Shown: positions 1-8,792 of the stretch, one piece after another
Numbering within the stretch: the first letter of the stretch is position 1
How the letters are laid out: each line of letters starts with the position of its first letter
From: Phallusia fumigata
Lineage: Eukaryota; Chordata; Ascidiacea; Phlebobranchia; Ascidiidae
Assembly (NCBI GenBank): GCA_008931825.1
Contig: QXVZ01006297.1
Location: 1 to 29,168, forward strand
DNA: 29,168 nucleotides
Direction of reading: 5' to 3'
Position numbers and translations under genes: made by a program
Notes under the pieces: generated by a model
What the model was told of the DNA's origin: nothing
Seen by the model: the letters and a program-made list of their open reading frames with translations, nothing else
Database searches by the model: none

Positions 1-440
1 CTAAACAAACGATAGTAAATGGTGTTTGTGCGTGTGGTGATTGACCCTGTCATGGTGTAGTGTTATAAACGTGTGATTATAGACTTCAGATATATGTATG
101 TTGACCTTAGTCAAAAATCCTACAACGTTGAGTTTGGGAAAGTGGCTCGGCTGTACAGTAATTTCATAGTATTAAAGTACTTTTTTTTAAATCATATCCT
201 TGTTTCTAATATACAAGGTATAATGTAAACAGGCATATTAGAAAAACGTGCATTTAAAACGCCCATTGAAATTCAATTGCTAACAAACTTTGTACTTTGA
301 CATTTTTTCTCTTTGTCTCAATCCTGCAAGACCCACTTCGGCATTGCAAAGACGTAAACAGGTTTGCAAGTTAGTGGATTATCATAATGGGAGGCAATAT
401 AGCTAGTCCACCATCTACCAACATTTATGTTGAGGCTTAC
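1..440. other. No gene seen
   Basis: AT-rich sequence with no supported exon, repeat or RNA gene. Short open frames are at chance level. Confidence 0.6.
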
Positions 441-512
441 CGCTATCTTGTGTGGTGCTGGATGGAACTGGTGCAACAGGGGATGGACGAACTTGCGGCA
501 TGCTACCATCGT
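441..512 (-). CDS. Possible isolated internal exon
   Basis: 72 nt between GATTGCAG (513-520) and GCG|GTAAGC (435-440) on the minus strand. One frame reads DGSMPQVRPSPVAPVPSST followed by TQDS, a Pro/Ser/Val-rich linker-like segment. The acceptor has little pyrimidine. I found no neighbouring exon, so this may be chance. Confidence 0.2.
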
Positions 513-1060
513 CTGCAATCGCATTATATACACAGCGGTCACGTTGCATGTATAAACAGTACAAATGGGATTAATGGATTGATGTCCAATGTACAAATCC
601 GTGGTTTGAATAAGACAAGTGTTCGTATGTGTTGGTACTGGTTTAGCTAATTTAGTTGGTCGTATAAACTTTGATCAAAGTATTTGCATAGTTGGTACAA
701 AATGGTTTACTGCACATGTTGAAGGAACAAAGGTATGCTTAATGGGGCTTTGCATTGTGGGTGCTTTGGCCTGTTAGGGTGTTTATGGTCTTAAGCAAAA
801 GTACTTAAGTAAGTCCATATACACTAACAAATATATTTCTAGTTTTTGAACACCGTTTATATGTTACTTACCAACTGTGCCATCTCGATCGTTTGTATTT
901 TGAATCAGTCGTCCCTTCCGGCAACATTCCGAGTAAGCTGAGTTACAAGGCTCGCCTGAAATTTTAAACACAAAGATTGCCAGACCATCTAGCACAAACA
1001 AAAAATTCGCAAAATTACGCTGATTATGACAACAACGATTATTGAAAGGTTTGCATTACA

Positions 1061-1237
1061 ATGTATTTACTATATACAAGCTCTCTGGTAGTAATGTTGT
1101 TAATTTACGGTGTAGCTGCAGCGCGTTCAACCTCGAGCCACCAACTGTACTGTAAACGTTTAACGTTTCAACGTTGTGCAGCTATTGGTGATTGGTTTAG
1201 TGCAATTGTGTCGCTAAGTTTTCTTTCACCGAGCTAA
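1061..1237 (+). CDS. Candidate small secreted peptide, 58 aa
   Basis: ATG at 1061, 58 codons, TAA at 1235-1237. The N-terminus is a good signal peptide: MYLLYTS, the hydrophobic core SLVVMLLIYGVAAA, then RS as a likely cleavage zone. The mature part has two Cys and a Lys-Arg pair (QLYCKRLTFQRC), which could be a prohormone-type cleavage site, and ends in a hydrophobic stretch. An AATAAA at 1237-1242 overlaps the last base of the stop codon. No homologue is recognised. A frame this short can arise by chance; the combination of signal core and poly(A) signal is what raises it. Confidence 0.35.
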   Translation: MYLLYTSSLVVMLLIYGVAAARSTSSHQLYCKRLTFQRCAAIGDWFSAIVSLSFLSPS

Positions 1238-1242
1238 ATAAA
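1237..1242 (+). terminator. AATAAA overlapping the stop codon of the small ORF
   Basis: The hexamer begins on the third base of the TAA stop at 1235-1237. If used, cleavage would leave a 3' UTR of only about 20-35 nt. Confidence 0.35.
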
Positions 1243-2385
1243 CCTAACTCAACTCAATCAATGTCCCAAAGTTATGCGTGTATTCGCTGTAACCATGTTA
1301 CTCGCGAACAAGGGTGCAGCTTAATGACTTGAGTAGATTTTAGGTCGAAAGGGCAGACAGAAAAGAATTTGACCGATGGGATCAGTGACGACGGTCGTGG
1401 GATTTCGTGGCTAGACGCAACAGGATAAAAGTCTTTTGGGGATTTAACCTTGACGTGACCTTGACACTTTCTCCCGAAAGAGACGGGGAAATGTGTTTGG
1501 GCGAGTGGCGCGTGCCGGGGTTACTCGAGGTCATTTCCGCTGCACTTTAAAACGACCCTAAATTCATTTAAAGTGCGGAGATTGTTATCAGTGAAGTTGT
1601 TGCTTACTAAAACCAAACGTTTTTTCATACAGTTTAGACTATGTCAATAAAAAATGCAAATTGGACCATTTAAACGAAAGTTGTTAGCAAGAGATTGTAA
1701 TCGTGATGTCAAAGATTGATAATTCCTAAAGTTGTTTTATTCATGTCGAAAAACTTTGCAATTTTAATCCTAACTTTGTTTGTAAGTAAATCAAAAAACT
1801 TTAAAACTTTTTGGCGTGAATTTCTTTTGCCTATTTGGGTTAATTTGGCTGACTGTGATAAAAGAAAATATGTTTCATGAAGAAAACAAATGTCGGTGGC
1901 AGAAATCGTTACAGTCAGGTTCAATGTTCGCATTTTTACGCATTTTTTGCAAAATTCGGTTCCTAATTGTTCTGCAGTAACTATGGTGGCAAAAATGTGC
2001 TTACATTGGACTGTTCTTAGAATTGTTTTCAATTCGAATCTAACTGGCACGCGTAAAGCCAACATGTGGCTGCGCCGCAGCAGTTTTTGAAAGTCTGAGA
2101 CCCACAGCAACCCGCAAAGCGACGGGGATGGGCAAAATATGAAAGGTCCGGGGATTTAGACGCGAATTGTTTCTCAAACCGCGGAATGTTTTAGAACTTA
2201 TTTTTATCCCCGTAGGCTCGTTTGAACTAACCGATTTTGGTTTGCTAATGAAAAATACTATGGAGAAAGGGAACTGCCCTCAGGTAGTTATTCAAAGATA
2301 GTGGCTTGGAATGGGGTGCAGCCTAACCACTGGTTTCATGATGTAGATTGTATTGGTTGCAGCAACTGTTATTAACTGGTTTTGT
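1243..2385. other. No gene seen
   Basis: Noncoding in appearance. Overlapping frames on both strands at 1709-2110 have no recognisable content or splice borders that I trust. Confidence 0.55.
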
Positions 2386-2414
2386 CAGCTTTGCTGCGCT
2401 TAATTTGACATACA

Positions 2415-2603
2415 ATGCAATTTCTTACCGAGTATCTCCATGTGGCAACTAAGAGAAAGTCCAAAAGCCTTAAGGCCAAGCGCACAGCAGTCACAGCAGG
2501 GCTGAAAGATAAAAAGGTAAATGTTACGCTTCTAACTGTGCAGGCGATGGATTGGACATATAGTAGACCGCCAGTGACTTGCGGGCAAAAACCTACGTCA
2601 TAA
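2415..2603 (+). CDS. Short Lys-rich ORF, possible first exon
   Basis: ATG at 2415 with an in-frame TGA two codons upstream. The first 34 codons are Lys/Arg-rich (VATKRKSKSLKAKRTAVTAG) and end at AAG|GTAAAT, a fair donor at 2516/2517. Read without splicing, the frame closes at 2603 after 62 codons. A TTTTGTCAG acceptor-like site about 29 nt before the ATG could be a cis or trans splice acceptor. No family is recognised. Confidence 0.22.
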   Translation: MQFLTEYLHVATKRKSKSLKAKRTAVTAGLKDKKVNVTLLTVQAMDWTYSRPPVTCGQKPTS

Positions 2604-2880
2604 AAGATTCAATATTGCTGTTTTAAGAATCTTACGTTTTTGGGGCCAATGGGTGAACCGACGGATGTAAACTGGGGTAAAAAGTGCACCACTTTAGATA
2701 CACATCTATCATATGTAAAATACTGAAGATATTTGGACGACTCTTGACCAAATAATTAGAAACATTTTAAGTTGCCCATGTCAGTTTGGCAAACCGTCGT
2801 GGCCCATTCAAACATTTTCAAATCATGTTGGATTTGCACATGAACACACACGTCCCAACGTAAANTACACAACTTCACAC

Positions 2881-3704
2881 AAACAAAATGCATCCAGTTC
2901 ACCATTTATCGCATAGATTTGCATTTGCCGGTTTCAATAAAATGCATAGCGGTTTACAGCTAACACAACCATAAACTGTCACACAGGCATGCCAAAATAC
3001 GATTTAGTCTGTCAAATTTCTGTTTTGCAGACACCTTAGCGCTCGTTGTATAGGCTCTTGTGGTAGTACGACCAGCTTAATTCCGGCAAGCCAGGATAAA
3101 GTGTATCGTAGACACCGGTACCAGGCATACAAGGAATTATTTACAATTCATCGTCCAAGCACGAAATTCACGATTCGAAATTATCTGTTGTCCGAAGTCG
3201 ACTTTTGAATAACAGTTTTTGGGGAAAAACTAGGCATTGGTTCCTTGTATGATATTAAATTATTCGAGTGCATATTTATTTTCGCTAGGAAGTAAATCGC
3301 AGAGAACTCGCAAATAGAATAACAATAAACCCTTCTGAAACTTTTCTTTCTATTCTACACCTTTGCGACCATTATCGCCTAAGGTGTCAACCTGACAATT
3401 CTCAATTCTCACCATCGCACTAATCCTTTGCCAAAATATCGGGAACAATTTTAGGCGAGCACTGATCTTAACAGCTGGCATCTCACCACAGTGTAAGAAA
3501 GACTGGCACAGCCCAATGCATTGCTGCTTCGTTATAAACAAAATGCATGGATGTAATGCAGAGGCCCCGGCAGGACAGGGGTGTCAAAGATGTCACCAAA
3601 GCAGCGCAACGGGTGCTAAGTGTCAATTAAGATAAGGTCGCGTACTCGGAAACCATTGCTCAAGCATCCATCGCATCCCCACAACGATTGAAAACAAAAT
3701 GCAT
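2881..3704. repeat. Three dispersed copies of AAACAAAATGCAT
   Basis: Exact 13-mers at 2881-2893, 3536-3548 and 3692-3704, plus a shorter AAAATGCAT at 2939-2947, all in the same orientation. Flanking bases do not match, so this is not a recent duplication. They could be binding sites or relics of a repeat family. Confidence 0.6.
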
Positions 3705-3757
3705 GTCGGCCAGTGCCGCTAGGTGTGAAGATGTTCAATGAATGATGAGACTGCATT

Positions 3758-4022
3758 TCAACGATTGCAGCGACCGATTCGGCATCTGGTTAACGTCAAG
3801 GCGTTATCTTTTGCTAACAGCGCATGGATGCTGGGTGTATAGTAAGATACGCACGGGAGGCCTGTCAGCATACTAGGATTACTGCGGGCCCGCAGAACGT
3901 CTTGCCACGTCATTCCAAGCTTCAATTTATCATCCTCGAAAATTACCAAGTCTTTTGCGTTTGCCAGGGCCAGCAGGGTTTGACAGGCGTCCTGGAAAAT
4001 CGTCAGCGCCCTAATCCGGCCT
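3758..4022 (-). CDS. Possible terminal exon in a GC-richer island
   Basis: After an acceptor-like CTACGTTTGCAG, the minus strand is open for 87 codons to TGA at 3758. It includes LTIFQDACQTLLALANAKDL, then VIFEDDKLKLGMTWQDVLR and LPCVSYYTPSIHALLAKD. The mix of residues looks protein-like. However, the plus strand over 3824-4177 is also open (117 codons), which is common in GC-richer DNA. No upstream exon in a matching phase was found and no family is recognised. Confidence 0.22.
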
Positions 4023-4179
4023 CTGCAAACGTAGAAGGTTTATCCGCAGCGCTGGAATCAAACGAGGTGTTGGGCCACTCCGGTGTTGTAATACGGATTA
4101 GCGCCTGGCGTGACCCTACCGCACCGGAATTCGGCCAAGAAGTCAGAGTGCGACAGGCGTACGTCAGCGCACGATAAAC

Positions 4180-5226
4180 AAGTCAAATACATAATGTTCA
4201 AGAGCAGTTGCCGACCGAATCCCACGCTTTTTGACGGGCGAGGTCTGATGCGTTGTGATAGACAGGATTGAAAGTGATCACTCTCCGGTACTGATGCAGT
4301 TGGTATGGTAGGAAACCATGCTATAGGTTTGACAAGATAAACCTCAACTAGCAACCACGGGAATTCGCCGACCGATTCAGATCGACATGCGGAAAGATTG
4401 CTGACCGTATTTGTTAAACGAAAACTTTAGCTTCGGCCTGTACACGGTGTGGCGGAAAGTAGATTTTGATGTATTGTGATGGATCGCATCCACCTGAAGG
4501 CAAACCTATGCTTTAGTTTTTTTTGTCGCCTTTGGAATTGTAAAGTACACACGTTATGAGCCCTTTAAAGGATTGTTTTTACTAAATTAAAAGAAACATC
4601 GAAACACAAGATTCGGACTTGAAGAGTAGCTTAATTAAAAAAAAACGCCAGAGAACTTGTACACAGTAAATACATTTCGTTTCGACAATCGCTGTTGTCA
4701 TCATCGGTGCAAGAAATATTTTGAATACAAATTGCTCTATTTTAACCTTTGGTTTCGCTTCTGTACTAGTAATAATCTTGTCATCCTCCAACGCCTTTCG
4801 CAATAAATTAACATTGATCAGGCGAAGGACATTCACCGCTGTGTTAACTGTAAATTGACCGGGACTTCTGTCAAAAGTACCTTGATGGATGGTTCACTGG
4901 CCTGGTGGTCGTGTCACTCTCTAGTGCAATGGATTAATCCGTGGCCGTAGTGCTTACAAGATGTCGCGTTTTGAAATTTTCACCTACGCGCCTTTGTTTG
5001 GGCCTATAGAGAAACCTTAGCAGTGGGTACGGATTTAGCAGGGCTCGTCCGGAAATAGAACACAAAACCTCCAGTGACTGAATGAAGCTACGCCCATCTC
5101 GCGAGTGGCGACATTAAAACGGTCTTTTGATGCTTAATCACGAAGAGAAATCGGGACAATGGAAAATTTAATTACAGAAGCCACAATGTGTGGATTCGTT
5201 GTTGATCTAGACCCCTAAACGACCAA
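4180..5226. other. No confirmed gene
   Basis: Mostly AT-rich. A minus-strand frame at 4582-4836 contains a charged stretch (KALEDDKIITSTEAKPK) but lacks a convincing donor, so it is left uncalled. Confidence 0.5.
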
Positions 5227-5415
5227 TTTTTTTTAAATTTATTACGTCACTAAAAATTGTAATACTTGTTTTTATGGAAACAAAGGATTGTTTGAAGAAA
5301 GGCTGACAAATTTGCAGATTTGCCACAAATCTTTTCGCCTTTGTGCACATAAGACCATGAGTTTCAAAACTGTCACGAAGGCCATATTAAAAATCTGAGC
5401 TTATTCAAATAGAAT
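5227..5415 (-). other. Spliced-leader-bearing minigene or mRNA retrocopy
   Basis: The minus strand starts with ATTCTATTTGAATAAG (5415-5400), identical to the Ciona trans-spliced leader as I remember it. Fourteen bases later an ATG (5385-5383) opens a 37-codon ORF (MAFVTVLKLMVLCAQ at the start) that stops with TAA at 5272. An AATAAA (5243-5238) and a run of eight A (5234-5227) follow. The leader is followed by CTCAG, not GT, so this is not a donor-competent leader RNA gene. The order of leader, short 5' UTR, ORF, AATAAA and A-run is what a reverse-transcribed trans-spliced mRNA would leave. No clear target duplication is seen, and the AATAAA is only 3-4 nt from the A-run, closer than usual. 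Confidence 0.45.
5272..5385 (-). CDS. 37-codon ORF downstream of leader-like sequence
   Basis: ATG GCC ... CCA TAA. It encodes a short, mostly hydrophobic N-terminus with VTVLKLMVLCA, then a basic RRKD segment, and ends SSNNPLFP. The start is in a fair context (AATATGGCC). It may be the body of the putative retrocopy, possibly truncated or frameshifted, or a chance frame. No family is recognised. Confidence 0.25.
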   Translation of the reverse strand: MAFVTVLKLMVLCAQRRKDLWQICKFVSLSSNNPLFP

Positions 5416-5419
5416 GCGG

Positions 5420-5640
5420 TAAAGATCATGACACGCGACGCCATCAGACGGGAATTAGATCGGTTTCCGGCGCCGTTCGGGGAGTGACATTTAGAATGGG
5501 GCGCGCCTGCCCAGCTTACTCCCCTGTTTGCTTTCAACGTGACAATGCCCGCGCTGTGACGAAACGAGTTCCCGCTCAAATATTGACTCAGCGGTCACGT
5601 GATCGCGGTTTAAAGGGCGCATTCCGCGAATTTTTTTAAC
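5420..5640. other. CpG-rich island upstream of the leader-like locus
   Basis: Dense CpG (GACACGCGACGCC, GGCGCCGTTCGG, GGGGCGCGCC) in otherwise AT-rich surroundings, with an E-box CACGTG at 5596-5601. It lies directly 5' of the minus-strand leader-like locus at 5415. Promoter activity is possible but unproven. A 68-codon minus-strand frame here has no recognisable content. Confidence 0.3.
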
Positions 5641-7891
5641 AGCTGCGACGAATGCAAACCCGTTTTACGGCAAGATAAACACTGCAAGGGGCTGGGTGAC
5701 CGGTTTCTCATTATTTCATCGTATTGACAGAGATATAAAACTTTTCAAGGTATTTGGACGATTTAAGAAGCGATTGAAAATTTTGAACAAACTGGGCAAT
5801 ATTCTTTTATCACTAAGGCGGTAATGCGTCATTTGTGTGTTTTTTTCTTTTTTAATACGTCGTTTTGTGACAGTTGGCTTAAAATCAGCGCAATTTTTCC
5901 TTTCGAAACGTGTAACTGGGCCCATTTGAACCAATAAATCATTTCGCTACAGCGGCGACAACGCCAAGTATTGTTTCTTGACCTGGTACGATTGCGCTTG
6001 TTACAACCTATCGCCAAGTGGTATTGTTTCAACAAGATGTACATCACCATACCGCCTTGTCCCGAGTCCAATCAGCGTCAAAAACGACTTGCGCAACACG
6101 AACCCGGAAATTGGTTCCCACGGCGCGTGGCGCTGAGATCAGTAATTTTCAAAGTGATGTAATTTTTTCCCGTTTTGGAGGAAAACACTTTATAGGTTTT
6201 TATCCACGTTGGGTGCATCGCCAGGACTTTTGCAGACATTGAGTTAAGCTTGGACCATTGCTCAACGGTTACAGCAAGATTTAAGCTAAATAGGTTTGCT
6301 ATTAAAACGTTCATTGCCCCCAAAAGACGGACCAAAAAAACACCACCAGTTTTTACGCCCAATGTGGTTTCTACCAACATGAGCGATTACTTTTAATCTT
6401 TTAAATAACCAGTGGCAGTTAAAAAAAAGTCTAACTTGTTAATATAACGCCTTGAACAAAATTTGTCAAAGCCGAGATGTATAAAATTTATTGCCCCATA
6501 GCTACATTAAACAGGATTGGAAAATCCGAGTAACCCGAAATAGTTCTGAGCGCAATAAAACCACCAGCACAGCCGCCATCATAAATCACAACCGAGACGG
6601 GATTTCTCATCATTAAGATTTAGGAAGCGTATTTACCCAAACCGTTGACCGTCTGACTGCCATTTGAGACCAATGTCAAATCCTGTGTGGCGCCCGTGTC
6701 AGCGACCTATGTTATTGCTTGTGAGGAACGATTAATGGCCGTTGGCGGAAAAATGCTAGAACTTAAAGTACGCTTTAGAGCGCGAGCCCGGGTGGGCCTA
6801 AATCCCACAGCGTTTATTGAAGCAGGGTAATAGACCGGCAAGATTTGGCGTAAACGCGCGATTTGTGCGAGGTAATTTTACCGTAAAATAGCATGATGGA
6901 TTTTGGACTATACGGCCGTGGAACGTTTAGACTTAGAAGATTGATTTTGAGAAAATGCGATAAGTATGTGCTGCCCAAATTGAGGTCATAGGAGACAGTT
7001 TTTAAACATGGTGTCTTGGTTAAACAAACAAATTTCCTACGAAAGTCATGCATTGAAACAAGTCAAACGTAGAAATTGGAGAACCTTTAAGCCTACAAAC
7101 AGTCTTTCACGGTTTTTACCACCCCTCACAACATTTGCTTTTCCATAGCTATGTATTGAAAAACAAGCTCCATCAGTTGGCCACACACAAAATGCAACCC
7201 ACAGTCCGCAACGATTTTTGGTCCGAAGTCAATCCAAAAATAACTGCATTCTGCAGCGGTTGACCGACAGGCCACATCTAATGACACACACTAATGCATT
7301 CGGTCCGTGTTGAGTCCGCCCCTCCCACGGAAAACATTTTGCACTTTTTTAGCAAGTTTGCTGAACCGTGGTCACTCGGAAAGTCGTCCTTACCACCGGA
7401 ACGTCGCAACTGGGGCACCATCACAAGACGCCAGGGGCACTTTTAGAATAAACCCCCATTCGTGATGTTTGTATAAAGGATAATATTGCAGCGGGAATTT
7501 TATAAATGTTGATGAATTTCAATAAAGATGCGTTGAAATAGTTTAAAAATTTTATGGGTCTTTCTAATGGGACGCATTGACGCTAATTTTGGTTACCGCT
7601 TTTGCGCAAATTTTCTATTTCCTGACGTATTGTTGACCTGAAAAACATATTATTTTCTGCTAAAATATAAAACTATGCATTGATCCTGTGTTTAAGTGAT
7701 GACATTCAAATGTCGATCTGTCGCAATCTATCTTACACCGCCAAAGTACCAGTGGTAAAACATGACAAAGTTGCCAATACAACAGTCATGTACATTACCT
7801 AACTTTCTTTCAAGCTCATACAAGATGTTTTTGCCGACCATTTTTTGACCAATCACAGCGCAGTAAACCAAGTCATGTGATGAGCTTGCAT
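5641..7891. other. No gene seen
   Basis: AT-rich intergenic-type sequence. Open frames are all 100 codons or shorter and overlap on both strands; no motif, repeat or RNA gene is recognised. Confidence 0.55.
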
Positions 7892-8380
7892 TCAATTGCG
7901 TATTACAAGTGGTAAAACGAACCTGTAATGTCGGTTTGTGGACTTGTCAAACATGCGTTGTGCACCTGTAAGAGATCTAGTGGTCCGCACTTCCAAGCAA
8001 GTGGGTCTGACCGTCTGAGCCTCTCTTGAAGCGTGCGTTGGTTCACCACAACCACAAAAACGCATTGCGTAGGTCGAAAAATAGGCGAAGTTATCTGAAA
8101 AATGTCTCGCTACAGACCACACAACGAGAATAGCGGCCTTTTGGGGCTTCGTTCGATTTCCGTTGCGACAATAGATCGCAAAATCAGAAAATATCAGAGA
8201 AACAAAAGCCGTCTTGTGACAACATGAATGCCACCATTGTGTCACCACGGGCAAAAGGTTATCTCGCAAACCTGCTTCACGCTTGAGTAGCTTCGCAGTG
8301 CGCTCCGTAAGCTCAACACTGGCACCCATTGTGGTGTTCCCAAAGCAAAGCACCACAACGAAATTGCAAACTTTGCACAA
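7892..8380 (-). other. Unassigned 162-codon open frame
   Basis: Open on the minus strand for 489 bp with moderate GC. The first ATG, 18 codons in, has a good context (CACAATGGGT) and opens MGASVELTERTAKLLKREAG. No domain is recognised, the later part is Arg/Thr/Cys-rich without pattern, and no clear poly(A) or splice partner was found. It lies just beyond the candidate poly(A) signal at 8408 and could be a chance frame or an old element. Confidence 0.2.
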
Positions 8381-8407
8381 AGTATTTTGTACGTTGTTAA
8401 AGGGAGT

Positions 8408-8413
8408 TTTATT
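8408..8413 (-). terminator. Candidate poly(A) signal, VWC-like gene
   Basis: AATAAA on the minus strand, about 340 nt beyond the proposed stop at 8752. It is the nearest canonical hexamer downstream that I found, and it fits the gene if the short terminal exon is right. Confidence 0.35.
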
Positions 8414-8751
8414 GTGGTTTTTCTTAAAATAGTAAACCTTGATTGCTTGAGGCGCCCTTTAGATTGACATCTTTAAATCTAAAGCTCTGTCTCAAGTATT
8501 TTGTTGTTTGGGATTGCCAGTTTACTGTCACGTGGAATATTTTGTATCTACCACGCATGTCAAAAATGTACAAGCACTATAACTGGTGGTAATAAGGCAA
8601 AAACCTCTTCAGGATTCTGGTGAAAAGTGCTTGAAGTAAAACCGAAAGTCTTTACCAAACTTCTGAAGTATGATTCCAATTATGTATTATGGTTCTGCTC
8701 GCCAAGACGTTGAACAGGACCAATAAATAGTGACGGCTGATAACAACTGTT

Positions 8752-8792
8752 TTATACGACGCCGCCCAAAAGGTTACTATTGCCCTGTTGGG
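8752..8792 (-). CDS. Possible terminal exon of the VWC-like gene
   Basis: After an AG at 8793-8794, 41 nt give 2 nt (ACC, Thr, with the preceding A), twelve codons reading QQGNSNLLGGVV, and TAA at 8752-8754. Phase and Gln/Asn/Gly composition both fit. The pyrimidine tract is weak and the exon short, so this remains a proposal. Confidence 0.38.

Noticed and set aside
2517..2543. 27-nt intron in the Lys-rich ORF
   Set aside because: It has GT and AG ends but is too short for a normal spliceosomal intron, and the frame is open straight through.
5400..5445. Functional spliced-leader RNA gene
   Set aside because: The 16-nt leader is followed by CTCAG, with no GT donor, so it could not donate the leader by trans-splicing.
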